From positions 331,516-395,515 of the forward strand of contig VUYV01000509.1 of NCBI GenBank assembly GCA_008711295.1: a DNA stretch of 64,000 nucleotides, written 5' to 3'. The position numbers were made by a program, and so were the translations under genes. How positions within the stretch are numbered: position 1 is the first letter of the stretch; each line of letters begins with the position of its first letter. Positions 13,940-26,997 of the stretch are shown here, in pieces. The notes below the pieces were generated by a model. That model made no database searches. It was given only the letters and a program-made list of their open reading frames with translations, and was not told the DNA's origin. The DNA is from Anarhynchus alexandrinus (lineage: Eukaryota > Chordata > Aves > Charadriiformes > Charadriidae).

Positions 13940-16797
13940 CAAGTTTTGAAGGGCATAGCAGGAAAATCAGAAAGTCTGTCCCAGGATGGCCTGAATAGCA
14001 CTGGCAATCACGTTTCTTCAGAGAATACTGTCTCAGCAAAGCTCCTGAAATGGCTCATGGAGGAACTGTGTGAAGATGGACAGGGTAAGGAAAGTTTATC
14101 CTTCCAGAGCATAGAGGACATGTTGTGTGCATACTTCTGTTGTCTCTTCCCTTTTCTATGACACCCTGCAGTTTATGGGAACTCAGTGATACTATACGGG
14201 GAACATGGTGTTCCTGTGTAGAAGTGATGACAGGATCTCAACTAACATTTTAATGACAATAGTTTTGCTCCTCTTTTGGTATAGTTTCTGGTACTTTCTT
14301 TACATTTCTTTCTGCCAGGAGCTGCTATCAGAAATGCCATATATTGTAGATTCTCCCCGTGACCTGGAGAACACCTTCCAGACAATAATTGTCCACTAGG
14401 AGTGGGAGGGAATTTAACTTTCCTACCCTTTTGAGAGGATCAGGCAGGGGAGGACCTTCCTGGTCTTTTTAGTGTGGATCTATATTTGTTGGCAAATACT
14501 AATGTTTTTCTAAGGACTGATTGTGATGACGTTACTTTGAAGCATTAGAGGAAGCCAAGACAGAAAATGTGGGGGACGTTCCTCCCAGATGTTCTGTGTG
14601 AAATGGGAAGTAGAGCTGGGAATAGCAGTGTTCCCCTTATTTAACACAGTTCCTTCTCCGGCTCCATGGACATAGTTTGGACTTCATCTAAGTGCCTGTG
14701 CTTTCTGGTCACATCACGTGTCAAATCCACACACTCCACATCATGTCACATGGCACGGTGTTTCCTCACAAGGGCTGCATGGGGGAGGATGAAAAGCGTC
14801 TTTGCAGCTCTCTAGGTCCTCTTGATGGTCTCCACCAGGCACGTGCACAGGGAGGTGGAGAGCCTGATAACATGCAGTGGGAGTGCAGAAGTGCACAGCA
14901 CCATGCCAAGGGAGTGGGAAGGTGAGGAGAGGAGTGGCACTGGAGCCTTCAAACCTCTCTCCACACCCAGTGAACACATGCTTAGGAGTGGCGACTGGTT
15001 GCTTTTGGACCAGCCAGCCAGGCACATGAATGTAAAATGCTGCAAGGCAACTGGAACAAGTCACAGTATAAGCTAATAGTTCCCTCTCTCCACCCACAGG
15101 AGCAACATGCGAGCTGTGTCCTCCCGGGTGGCAACTACACAGGCGGAGATGTTACTACTTCTCCGAGGAGGCTGTAAGCTGGGATGACAGCCAGAGAAAC
15201 TGTCTGGCCAAGAAATCCCAGCTTCTTGTCATTGAAGACGAAATTGAGATGGTGAGTCTCGCAGCAGCCCTAAAACTGTCCTACAGGCATCTGCCTTAGC
15301 CAAACATTTCACCAAGTGAACATGGCCCAGATGTCAGGTGTACATGCAGGCAACAAGAGACCCATCAAGCGCAGAGCATCTGACTCGCCATGGATGGGAG
15401 CTTGTTTTGACAGCGTCAACAGAGTAGGGCTGAAGAGGAGAAGCACAAGAGATGCAAGTGTGGAAGCCAGCGTAGTTTTGACTGGGAGGAGGAAATGCTG
15501 GGGACCACAAAATGGAAATTCAAACAGCCAAACCTCCTTCTCATTTTCCTTTGGGAAAACGAATAGCAAGGTATCACCAAATGGCTCTTCTGAGAAACTC
15601 ATTATCCCCTGAGGAACAGGTCTTTTACCTTAAAGGTCAGGCTTTGCAACCTGGCACATTAGCATGAGGGGTATCACTGAGAATTTTTTTTGACAGCTGA
15701 CAGGAAGCTAGCCAGTCCGAGCACCAGCTGAATCAAAACTCTGTGACTGGTCACATGCATATGTTGCAGTGGGCTGCTTTGCCACAGCTGGATCCCTGCC
15801 CTTGCTCTCCGTGTGAGGGGCTACATGGAAAGCTGTGCATGAGACAGGCCAGTGACCTCAGCACAGCAGAAAAGCTTTGCTCTTGGGTAACATGCTTCTA
15901 CTTGTTCCGCAGGAGTTTATAGACAATAAAGAGAAAGATACCAAATATATCTGGATTGGGACGACGAAACAATGGAGTTCGGTCGAAGATCCTGGAGTAA
16001 AAGAAAACAGGTGATGACTTGTGGGGAGAGGGTGTCTTCGGCAATAGCAAAAGTATGGTACTCTGCATGGAAATACAACTCTGAATCCAAGCTAATTTCC
16101 CAAAGCACAGATCTAGTCCTGCAGCCTCAGCCACCTATTCAGGGTCTATTTCACAGCCAGTTCCAGGTTAACTGGTTCCTGCTGGGAAACGTTGGAAACA
16201 GATTTGTTTTCTGCCTGCAAGACCAGCCACAGTCGCAGTTCACGTATGTATTAATGCAGAGGGAGGTTAATACACACTTCTCCCACTGAAATCACTGTCG
16301 ACAAACTCTCTCACTTTACAGACCATGTGTTGACCGCCTCCGTTGAATGTGACGCCTGTCACGTAGCGTGGGTACTGGGATCTGTGCAGCTGAGGGGTCC
16401 TTCCTCTTACCATTGCAGTTCAGCATCATGCCTGCATGCGGAAGTTTTCTCATCCTTCTTACACTAATGTTCCTGAGCACCTACCCCTCAGCAGCCAGCA
16501 GTCTCTGCTGTGGGTTCCCATCCCACCTACGCATGGCTGTTGAGGAACAGTGCTTCAGTGGGTTACCGACCGGGCATCACCCAAACCCCTCACTCAGGAT
16601 ATTTTTTATCCAGTACTAGATTTAAAGCTGACAACTCATTCCATTCCTTTTGTTCTCTCACCAGGATAGCTGTAAAAAGAACTGAGACTGACAAGACCTG
16701 TGCTGTTTACAGAAGAAAAAACATGATCCAAGAAGATAACTGCCAGACTTTGAAGAAGTGGATTTGTAAGAAGAATGCAACTTTATTGGTGCTCTGA
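10894..16797 (+). CDS. Inhibitory killer-cell lectin-like receptor (KLRB1/KLRF-like), six exons
   Basis: The exons are 10894-10966, 12108-12206, 13944-14084, 15100-15251, 15913-16010 and 16665-16797. All have GT-AG borders and matching phases (1,1,1,0,2), giving 231 residues. Exon 1 encodes a short tail with the ITIM ITYAEL (Tyr4). Exon 2 encodes a transmembrane segment (about 32-55) with no charged residue, so pairing with an activating adaptor such as DAP12 is unlikely. Exon 3 is a stalk with one NST sequon. Exons 4-6 form a C-type lectin-like domain (about 106-231) with CPPGW, CYYFSEE, the WIG core and a final WIC. The usual calcium-binding EPN/WND motifs are absent, as in NK receptors. 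This is therefore a type II inhibitory receptor, presumably on lymphoid or myeloid cells and signalling through SHP phosphatases. Orthology among KLRB1, KLRF and KLRG1 cannot be settled by eye. The ATG has A at -3. Confidence 0.9.
11263..11370 (+). pseudogene. Possible extra transmembrane exon in intron 1
   Basis: After a plausible acceptor (TCTCTGTAG|GAACAG) the frame fitting a phase-1 donor encodes a strongly hydrophobic stretch beginning [15 protein letters not shown]. This resembles the transmembrane exon of a lectin receptor. No phase-1 donor follows: the nearest candidate (CTCT|GTGAGC, after 11403) is in another phase. It sits between exon 1 and the true transmembrane exon of the lectin receptor. 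It could be a decayed duplicate exon, perhaps the partner of the orphan ITIM exon at 4796. Confidence 0.3.
12302..13229 (+). mobile_element. CR1 LINE, 5'-truncated copy with ORF2 C-terminus
   Basis: The copy lies in intron 2 of the lectin receptor, about 95 bases after the transmembrane exon. It encodes the C-terminal part of the CR1 ORF2 reverse transcriptase, starting near the FADDTKLGG block. The frame runs to 12984 and continues in another frame from about 12950 to 13150, so one frameshift disrupts it. The 3' end is the typical CR1 tail (TTGGACTAGATGATCTCTAG, then GTGATTCTGTG). Confidence 0.95.
13811..13842 (+). repeat. (CA)n microsatellite
   Basis: A short imperfect CA-dinucleotide tract lies in the same intron as, and about 60 bases before, the longer TG tract. 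Confidence 0.85.
13902..13938 (+). repeat. (TG)n microsatellite next to a 3' splice site
   Basis: A tract of about eighteen uninterrupted TG units ends only five bases before the AG acceptor (13942-13943) of the stalk exon. It therefore takes the place of the polypyrimidine tract. A TG tract in the same position in human CFTR intron 8 changes exon 9 inclusion, so its length here could affect inclusion of the stalk exon. Confidence 0.95.
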
Positions 16798-17626
16798 GCC
16801 AAATTATCAGGCAACAGGCAGAGGTTTTTGTCGGAAGACCCATTTTACTGATAAATCAGCATGTGATGTAAATAATTTTATGAGACTTGCACAGAAATTT
16901 GCATTTCACTGTTCTGTGCTCCCTAAGACTTTGTCGATGCAAACAGGAACTCAGAAGTTACCAGGTGTCAGTGTGAAGGTCATGCCACAGGACTGCAAGA
17001 CAGCACATGTGGATTTGGAGGTCCTGAGCCTTCCCATGGACAGACGTTGGCAGCAGCTGCCTCTAGGGGAGAAGACATACTCATGTGAGGATGAGCACTG
17101 TGCACAAGCTGCATTATGTGCAGGAAAGATGCCATCTGCTGGGGCTGAAGAGTGTGTTGGAGGCCACTGCTGTTCTACATATCCCTCAGGCAGCTGCTGC
17201 TGAGCTGACACACTTTTTATTTGGGTTTCAATATTTTAGTGTTTTCTGAAGTTTGTGGGTTTTTTTCCTTACAGTCTAATGGCGACTTACAGAATCCACT
17301 TGAGGGCTGGGAAAAATGCATTTACTAGACATTGTTTTATACTTATTCAGAGCTGACCTGCCCAGCTACTGGTTATACAAGTACCAGACTGAGCACAGAG
17401 TGACTCGTAACACTTGTTGTTAATAAGCTGATGGCTCCCATCTTCTTCTGACGCTGAACCTTGGGACCTGAAAGAAAGCTCTTAACTAAGGAAGGGGCTT
17501 GGAGTGCAAGACAACATTGCAGTGCAAGGCAATGAAGATGATAGCCTGCCTTTCCACCTATATTTTGACCCTTTACATTGCAAATTCTTTAACATAGAAC
17601 CACAGTTACTGCTTGTAAGGTATGGT

Positions 17627-17945
17627 CACAGAATCATGGAATCATAGAATTGTTTGAGTTGGAAAGGACCTTTAAAGGTCATCTAGTCAAACCCCCCTGC
17701 AATGAGCATGAACATCTTCCACTAGATCAGGTTGCTCAGAGCCCTGTCCAACCTGACCTTGAATGTTTCCAGGGATGGGGCATCTACCACCTCTCCAGGC
17801 AACCTGTTCCAGTGTTTCACCACCCCTTCCTTCTATCTAGTCTAAAGCTTCCGTCTTTTAGTTTAATACCATTACCCCTTATCTTATCACAACAGGCCTT
17901 GCTAAAAAGTTTGTCACTATCTTTCTTATAGGCCCCCTAAGGCCA
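17627..17945 (-). mobile_element. CR1 LINE 3'-end fragment
   Basis: The + strand starts with the inverted CR1 tail (CACAGAATCATGGAATCATAGAATT), then GGAAAGGACCTTTAAAGGTC. It continues through the reverse complement of the ORF2 C-terminus to GGCCCCCTAAGG. It is a truncated, non-coding copy about 320 bases long. Confidence 0.93.
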
Positions 17946-19395
17946 CTGATGATGATGAGGTACGAAGCTAAAGGCTGGTGAAATTAGTGCCTGTGGGTGC
18001 AGTCTGTAAATACATTACTTGGTCATTCAAGTGTCATGGATACACACTATTTCTGGATCTAGACTACAGAAATGCTAAGGGCACTCTGACTAGGTGCCTT
18101 TATTAGATTCATATATTTGAAAAAAGGAACAAATTTTATGAATTGATTTTTAAGAAATATGAAAGATAATATTCAGAAAGCTCAAAAGTTAGTCCCCTTT
18201 CTAAACTGTGGATCTCTAGTCTCATATTGTCACACTGCAGGGCAAAGCAGCTGAGGCACTCTCCTACTTACATACTGCTGTCTTGCGAATGCGTAAAATC
18301 TACTTCTCCATGCTTACAGACAGGTTTGCTTAAGTAAACTTTCATTTTACCTGCCATAATTCAATTTCATGCAGGATCTCTTCAATTGTTCCTGAATGTT
18401 GTACTTTCCACAATAAGAAGCTGAATTCTTACCTCATTTCATAGGACTATGTAATAATTTATAGCAGAAGGGACATCAAGACCCTTTCGGTGCTAGTCAG
18501 GGAGTCAGGGGGAGATTCTAAGTTCCCAGAGTTTTACTATAATTTTATGTACTTTTACGCTAGCCATCTGGGGTTAACTGTGTTTGGAGGAAAAACCCCC
18601 AAAACAAAACCTAACATTAAAATCCAAGGTGCTACTCTAACAAAAAATGCACAGACTGCAATTAAAGTCCTTATTAGCAATGAGAGACGGAAACAAGTCC
18701 AACACGGCTTTTGACATGCAGAGCCTTTAGCTCATCTTTGCTATGGTACACGTAATTAAAGGCAGCTGCAGTTTCCCAGGTATGTTGCCGCATAGCTGCA
18801 CTCGATGTCTATTGCCCCTATGGCTGTGGTGAACATCTAGCAGCTTGTGATGAGTAACCAACAGATATGCTTGCACATGAGCTCTTGGTGTAAAAGTTCC
18901 ACGGTTTTAGCGCGCACGTGACTGCAGCTGTGGAACAAAACGCTCATGTTGGTAACATAACAGACTGACACCCCTCCATCTATGCACACTGACGGGTAAC
19001 ACCTCAATTATGGACAGACAGAGATGCCAGGAAGGTAGTAGGTGCACGTAAGTGAGGGCTGAAAAGGCGTGGAGATCTTCAGTGGAAAGAGACACCAAGC
19101 ACGTGATACAGTCCGCTGCGTTCCACAGGCACAGCACAAAGGCTCTTCAGAAGGACTTTGGGGCTACAGATTAAAAAGTGAACCATACCTTCCGTGTGGC
19201 TGACTTCCTTTCAAATAAAAAAAGAACACAGAATGCAGCATCAGCAGCTCAAGACTCATTTGAAAAACTGCTGTTGTTCTCATGCTAAAATAACAACAAA
19301 AAAAAATCCCCCAAACTCAGTGCAGCACTTGTGTGGGGACTGTTCTGTTTATTCTAGACAGAGAAGCAAAGGCAAGGAGAGTGTCAAATGAATTA

Positions 19396-19470
19396 CATCT
19401 ATCTCTATCTATAATATATGTAATATCTAATATATATTTGATATAAAGATATAGATGTATAGATATATTC
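19396..19470 (+). repeat. AT-rich simple repeat (TATC/ATAT)
   Basis: A run of imperfect ATCT and ATAT units forms a low-complexity tract. No gene overlaps it. Confidence 0.85.
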
Positions 19471-22379
19471 CCCACTGAGAAAAGGTGCCTTCAGGGTGCT
19501 TAAAAGCATACCCTTTTCCATGTATTGGAGACAACTGCTGAATTGCTGTTTTTACAGCAGATGTTTCTTAAGCCATACTGAATTTAACAAGAAAAACTTA
19601 AAAACCTGAGCTGGCTTCTCTCAAATTAGTGGTGGTGTTTTGTTTTTTAACAATATTCATGAAACATCTAATATTTGAGTATTCTCACTATTAGTAATGT
19701 AATTAAACATGTTTTGGCACTGCCTTACTGAAGCTCTTTCTTACCTACATTTTACACTGTTACTAAATCTGGAGTGATTCCACTGATTAAAAAAAAAAAA
19801 GCCATTGTAGTACTTCCTCAAACTCCACTCCAAGTAAAATGAGTTTGCAGCTTGACCCTTCATTTCTTAGCATGACAGACTTTGAATACTAAAGAAAATG
19901 CTAATTGCACCCCTTAATAGTCAGATTACAAAACAGCTTTCATTATAACCTACTGTGCTCACAGTTTCTCCAAAACCTCCTTTAAGAATCAAAATCTCCC
20001 ATTTTTGGACTCTATCCATAGATGACACTGATGGGAAAAAAACCATAAGAGCAACGTTATTTTGTAGTTAAAGGAAACATTCAGGTAAATCGGCTCATTA
20101 AGAAAGGCCAAGACACAACATGGCATGTGAATACTCCTTATCCCTTATAATTCTACCAAATTTGTGAAATATACCTCTAGTATGCCCCTAATGCAAATAC
20201 TTGGAAAACTTTGCAAGAGTGAACTGCAGAAAATTCCATGTTTCTCTCCAAAGTAACTGTACTGTGTGTGTTTCAGTATGCACACTTCAGCATTTCCACA
20301 GAAGTACTTCAGCATTTCAGTGAAATGATTTTGTTAGAAGTCTGGCATATTTTGAAGTGTGAAAATGTGTCAGAAGTGTTAGAAAGTGAAATGCATTCTT
20401 TTTTGGGTCAAATGCCTTGTCTCATGTTAACCCTAATATTTTGATTAAAGATCTTTTCATATTCAAAACCTGAAAATTTTATTTTGCTTCAGTCTGGTGA
20501 TTTTTTTTCCACCAAATGGTGCCTGAGCTGAAAAATACTTCTAACGGCACAATATTAACACACAAACCACTGTAATTCAGACGCTCTGTAAAGTTATTTA
20601 TTGAGTATCTTTTCAGGACTATTGCACATACCATATCCTTCACAGCTACTTAATTTAAAAAAATTACAGAATGCCCCCCCCAACTAGTTTCATATAAATT
20701 AAGACATAGATTATTAGGCTATTCATACTGTAGAGTTCTGTTACTGTGCCTATAAAGAACACAAGCAATTAAAAAAAGTATAGTTCAGCAAAATTAGTGA
20801 TCATGTATAAATAAACATCTTAAAGTAAAAAATTATTAACAATATCCATACTGCATGGTCCTGTTACAGTAAAGTCCTACTGTCACAGAAAATAATGAAG
20901 GCATAAACAACATGCTGAACAAAACTAGACAGCAATTAAATTTGCACAAAAACACAGTGAAGGAAAAAATAATTACAAATAGGACAAAAACCCTCAAGGA
21001 ACCAACAAGACTCCATAAAAACCTGTTAAACATGGTGAAATTTTACATTCTTGAAAAACAATACGACACAATCAGCCTCTCTTCCCTGAAACTACAGTGC
21101 GCTCTAGTGGCTGCTCCAAAACGTGCTCCACTCGCAAGAAGTCCCGCGGAGTCCATAGAACCCAGATCACAAGAAAACCAATTTTCCAGATGTTATTCCG
21201 AGCAGGGAAGTACTTTGCCCTGCTATACATGCGAATTCCCCACTCCTCCTTCTCTAGAAACCCGATAGGAATAGTCCTTCCAGGAAAATAAGCTGCTTTG
21301 CGTCCTCTGGTTCAAATGGTACTATTAATCTTCAGGTTACCTGCTAGACGTGAGTGGACAGAGTTCAGCAGGACTGTGCTGATTCTGTTCAGGCTCATAG
21401 CAATTCAACAGCCCTGGGCGTTGCTGCTGAAAATGATACGCGCACAGAAGAAAATATGGATTGTCCATCCAGAAACGTACCACTTGCTCAGAAGCCTCAC
21501 GCTCTGACAGGCACAGGACACCACGGAAAAACATCCTTTGCTGTTAATTCTCTTATTCTCTAATCATGATTTTGCCTATTCACACTGAGGACTACTTCTA
21601 ACTTTACAACATTAATGCCTGCACCTTCACTATTACTTTTTCAGTTCAAACTCTTTCTTTCCCAGCAGTGCGGATGCTCGGGTAAATAAGTATTCTATCT
21701 ACTCTGACTTTTTTTGACAATGTAAGTGCTGTGGGAAGAACCACCTCAGGTGCAGTGCAGCTACTTAAATCCCAATGATAATACTGTCAAGCTAATTTAA
21801 CAAGACTAATGTAAAATAACACTAGCAAAACATTGAACACAGTGCAGTCACACAAGATGCACCCCACCAAAAGGGGAGAGCGAAATCTGCAATGATTCTG
21901 TCTAAAACAACAGTGCTCGTTTCTGCATCACCTTGTATCTGAGAGGCACTGGCAGACCTTCAGGCAGAACTGCTTCACAAGCCATCCCTGCACACAGAAG
22001 AACTTGGCCAAGGGAAAAGCTGAACAAACACCTCCAACTGCACACCAAAAAGGAAAAGAGCAAGCAGCTGCTTAGGATCCCACAAGAGAAGAGTTAGTGG
22101 AAGAAATACTGATGACACAACAAAAAGAAACCACAGGCTGAGCAGAAGCTAGAAAAACGGGGCAAGGATATGACTTAGCAAGATGCTGAAGTAAGCCTTT
22201 TAAACGGTATCTGTAAAAAGCAGAAGCTTCCTCCATGGGTGGAGAATTCTGGCTACCAGAAAAGTCATTCACCTCCAGGCAGAAGCTGAGATGTGTTCCC
22301 AGGACCCAGAGTACAGACATAGCCTGTGTAGACATCATATCAGTGGGATAAGTGTCCGGGGTGGTGGTTTCATCCACCT

Positions 22380-25300
22380 TTATCGTGCTAAGCTAATACT
22401 AAAGCTACAGACCCACTTCCTGGTTAAATTACATCCAGAGGCCGAGACTCCTTTTGACTCAAGATAGGCACAGTTTCCAGAGCCTTTTACTTCAATCCTG
22501 TAAGGGAGAATGAAAGACACGATTACTTTGACACTCATAATCAAATAATGCAATAGAGGGAAAAGGACTATGGGGATCACAGGTTCTATTTGAAGAAAGC
22601 CTGATTTACCACGGACAAGGCATCACAGGAGCATGATAGCTTGTGCTTTGAAGAGAACGCCACAAAGATTGTCTTTTTTTTTAATGGGACCTGGCCCCCA
22701 GAATACAAAATCTAGGACTTGCAGTACTCCTGTATCTTGTCTAGTGGTCATTTAATGTGAAATACGCCCTTAGAGCGGAGACTGGAATTCAGGTTTGTCC
22801 TTCTCAAGGACGCTGTGCTATCAAGACTGCCTCCACCTTTGACTTCCACATGCTAAAACGTTCCAGCAGAAGCTGTGAAACAAATGCCTCTCATTTCCCT
22901 CTTCCTCAGAACCAAACACAGCACTATGGTTAAGGGGGCGGTGGAAAACAGGAAGCAAACCTCAGTTTCCACACTGTAGTTGTCCCTATGTAAGAGGTAA
23001 GGGTTTCCTTCACCAACTCTGTTTTCAAACAAAGTGTTACAGTGATCTGTGAATAGGCCACCCAAACCAGTATGGCCTCTGGAAAAGCCAAGGGACAAAT
23101 CTCCACCAGGGTTAACATGACTAATAGCAACTGAGCTTAGAAATCAAGGTATTCACCCTTCTAAAGACAGGAGGGGCAGTTTGAGGCAAGCACAGAGGCA
23201 GAAGTCTAAAAATGAACTTCACTGAAAATGAAAGCATCAGTGGATATTTGTATTGCAGGCAGGGGATAAGCAAGAGTGGGAAGGACTGCAATTTTCAACT
23301 TGAAATGCCAATGTGCAGTTCACATCTCACATTAAATGCATAAGGTCTTCATCAGATCAAGCCCTCAAGTCTTGGGGATGAACTGAATATAGTCACGCAC
23401 CATTAGTAATGCCACAGATTTAAGAATATTTCAATTTTCCACTCTTTAAGTTAATTTCAGACTTGTGAAATCTCAGTGCTCATTACCGTCACTGATAATT
23501 CTACCAGCTCCCACCAACAGGTGCCCCAGGATGAGAAGCAGCAGTCTCTGAGAAGGTGGGACAGCTATCGGTGGGAGAAACAAACTCTCCCACACCTGAC
23601 ACTGGTGGGATAGAACACAAGGCCATGACCACAGAGCAGCTCATGTAACATAAAATCACAGCTTCACCTTTCCCTCCAGCCGCCTTTTTTGTAGGCACAT
23701 TCTATAAGAAGTATGAAAACATCTCTTCAAAGCCTCCCAAATATCTTTGCTATAAACCTCATGCAGGTTGCATGCAGGTTTGCACTTCTGCAAAATATAT
23801 CCTATAATGAGGAATTTGTGTTACCGTAATCTTCCATTCCTCCCCCTGTTGCTTTAGTATCTTGGAGGCCTCTTGGTTTAACTTTCACTTTGCTATACTG
23901 CCTGTTACCACAAGCTCCCGTTTCATGTTGCTTCTGAACCTGGCATTACAAATTTATCTCCCTAACTTTCACCTGTCACAGTTCTGACAATGCTATGTGA
24001 AATCTTTATTGCATTCCATGCTATCTCCGTAGACACACCTTCAACGTCATTACAGATATTTCTTTCAACTCACTGTCCATATCTGTATTAGTTATCCTTT
24101 CTTACTCCCCTATAATCTAGCATCACCAGCAAAAACCCTCAACATCAACTTACAGTTTATTGTCTAATGCTTTCCCATTTACCCAAAAGAACTCTTCATT
24201 TCTTTTATAGAGTCCAATCCATGGGTCTTGCTTTGTTATCTTCACCATAAAACTCTGTAGGAATAAACCCATATGAGAAAAGAAGTTACGCATGTTCAGT
24301 CCAGTTATCAAAATACGAAGTTTTTGATCTAGGGCTAGAAAGCAAATAATATTGCCTTTCTACCCAAAGAAACAATATTAAAAATTAAATCTACAGAGTA
24401 CTGCAGCATCTGCATCTTGTGCAATCCACTTAACTGAAAGAGAATTTACAACTCCATCAGAAATCAAATGGATTAATTTTGAGACGGGATCCCTGTAGCA
24501 CTCAGATACTGTAGTGACAGAAATGCCAACTGTGAGAACGCAAGTATACTACTGAATATTAAGAACTGCTATGGAACTGCAGATGCATCATTTTACTGTC
24601 TCTCCACAAGAAAGTCTTCAAAGAATGATGAACACCTTTGCAGCTAATGCATGTTGCCATCGCTGATATGTCTTCACCATACTGAGTTTTTATTACCGGT
24701 TAGCAAGGATTTGTGGAAGACATTTTAGAGATTAGTTAAGGAAGACCCTTGCCCCAGTGTGTGCAACAGAATTGACATCTGCGCCCAGTATGCCCATTAT
24801 CTTGGTGTCTGTGATGGGGTTGACTGACCTAGAGAGAGGCTGTTTTAAAATACCAAGGTCTGCTATCAAGGTCTGTAACAGATATGGAAGAATACATTCT
24901 GCCAGGTCTTCGTGCTAGGTGGACTCTTTCCTAATATTGTAGTATAATACAGAAAAAGATGCTCCAAGCTGTGGTTAGGATAACTATCTCCGAACTCCAA
25001 AGGTCAAGACTAATATATCTACCAACTTGGTTGCCATTAACCTATCTTCCTAAAAGAGAACAGTTGTCTAATTAAAGATAAATGAGATGCAACAGTGTTT
25101 ACCCTGATAGTTGCCTTCAATGGGAGTACTTATAGCTGTGAGCAGCACCAAATTCAACTCAGATAAGCCTCGGGCTTTTTCTAAAACATCATCTGCCAAA
25201 ACGGAAGTTTGCTGTTCACAGGGAAAGGAGGCACGCAGCTTTCTGCAAGCTGTAACTTGTCACGGCCTTTACATCAGCTTTCGAACTGTTCAGCTTAAGA

Positions 25301-26340
25301 CGCTGGAAGAACACACTGGTTCATTGTGCAGCTCCCCAGAAGTGAGACGGGGTGAAACCAGGACCCCCCTCTTGTTCCCTTACCAGTTCCTCATGATTTT
25401 CAATCACCAGGAGGGAAGCATTGTGAAAAGAGCAGAGGCTCTGACTGGAGTTCCAGTTGGCTTCACTCTCTGAGAGGTAGTAGCATTTCCTCTGGAAATA
25501 CAGCCAACCTGAGGGACAGAGTTCCAGCGAAGGACAAACGGGAAAATCTTTGGCCGAAGAACAGTTTACTGCAAAAAGACAAAAAACAATCTACCAATTT
25601 CTTCCAACTGGAAAAGGTTTCTGGAGCTTTTTAGCTTGCTTTCTGACTGCACCATCTGAAATCATCTAAGTCTAACCATAGCATTATTACTTCTTCCCAG
25701 CAGAAATAATTATTGTAAACTAATTATATACTCTGGCTCCTGCACTCTTACTGTTGCTGACATACCTTTAAAGTGATGATCAGGGGCGGGTTGGTAGCAG
25801 TAGCTGAGAAGGTGATAATAATGTACCCTCCAAGAGCTCTTCTACAACTTAAATAGAGTTTTTGCAAGTACTGCTTCCCTGCAGCTGAATTAACAGCTTT
25901 GTTTATTGCAGTGTAATTTCTTGAAGGACTACAGATTGGTTGCAAAGAACAATCTTCCATTTGTTATTTGTTTCCTTGAACTTGAATTATGGCCAACAGT
26001 GATGTTATAAACTTGAATGCCAGAAGCGCACTGAGACTAAACTGAGCACTCCCTAATGCCACTGCAACTAGTGGAGTCATTTCTCCAGCACTCGACCACA
26101 ATTTTAAACAATATGTCATGAGACGTCTATTTAACTTTGAGATAAGGTAAATTCTGAATACATTTTTTTGAGGTTTTGAGGGACTTCTGACAACTTACAA
26201 TTCAGGTAATTTCTAAGGCTAATTATACTTTCTTTTTAAGCGATTTACACACTTACCAAACTGAATACACAAAATCAAAATGACAGCAGCAGCAAGGACT
26301 CCAGCAACACCTCGCCATAACCAGATATTTGAGAACAGAC
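22380..26340 (-). CDS. CLEC2/CD69-like C-type lectin, four recognised exons
   Basis: The exons in transcript order are 26340-26257 (transmembrane), 25568-25384, 24254-24154 and 22497-22380 (stop). All have GT-AG borders and compatible phases, giving about 162 residues plus an upstream cytoplasmic part not firmly placed. The first exon gives a membrane anchor beginning LFSNIWLWRGVAG. The lectin-like domain has CPSGWLYFQRKCYYLSESE, a LLVIENHEEL turn, the PWIGLY core, GNCAYLESKG and KWVCS. These blocks are typical of CLEC2D, CLEC2B and CD69, and the calcium-site motifs are missing. Sequons NCS, NSS, NAS and NLT are present. It should be a type II surface protein and, by analogy, a ligand for an NKR-P1-type receptor such as the one encoded at 10894-16797. 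Which CLEC2 member it is cannot be decided by eye. Confidence 0.88.
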
Positions 26341-26997
26341 CTGAAAAAAGAAATGTCAGGAATTTAAAAAACAAAAAGCCACAACCAACTGACAGGGGAG
26401 AAGATCCTCGGACCCATGAAGCTGTTCCAAGAAAAGTCGCTCTCCGTGGAGAGCAGGCTGGGAGCAGAGTTGAAGACTAGGAAGCATGTGACATTTAGCT
26501 TCTTGTCACAAAGCTACCTAGTTAACAAGAACTGTGAATTACTCTGAATTTTAATTACATCATCCAGAACTCAACCTAACAGTGAGGTAGTTCCCGACAC
26601 TCCAACGTAATTGAAAAAGAAAGAAATGAGCATGGAACAAATAAGGGTGAAGACAGTAAGTCTGAGGTTTGACCTAATGCTTAAACATGGCATGGATAAG
26701 AGAAATAAGACAAGTCATGAGCTCCGGAGCCTAAAGCTTCTCCTGAGGAACATCCAGCTTTATCCCATAGCAACAGCTTTTCAGAGTCTCCTTTTCTTCT
26801 GATCTTCCTCCCAGGAGCCATGCAGTGAGCTGGATTTGGAGGTGGGAAAGACCCACCAACTTGCCACTGCCGTGTCTCCTGTCCAACTTCGTAGGCAGCA
26901 GAGCAGGGGACGTGGTGCCCCTGAAAGGCCGTAAAGGGGTCCCCACTCACTGGTGGACCCCCTGCCAGCACGGGGGTCTGCCCGGCCAGCGTCTTAC

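Larger units (their letters stand above)
16798..22379. other. Convergent intergenic interval and 3' UTRs
   Basis: This holds the 3' UTR of the + strand lectin receptor, for which I see no clear AATAAA within 1.5 kb. It also holds the probable 3' UTR of the - strand CLEC2-like gene. On the - strand an AATAAA lies at 20597-20602, about 1.8 kb after that stop codon. A CR1 copy and an AT-rich simple repeat are listed separately. An ORF of 142 codons at 16775-17203 overlaps the last exon in another frame and shows no domain. Confidence 0.55.

Noticed and set aside
16775..17203. 142-codon ORF overlapping the end of the lectin receptor
   Set aside because: It is in a different frame from the last exon and otherwise in 3' UTR. 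Cysteines are scattered without a lectin-domain pattern.
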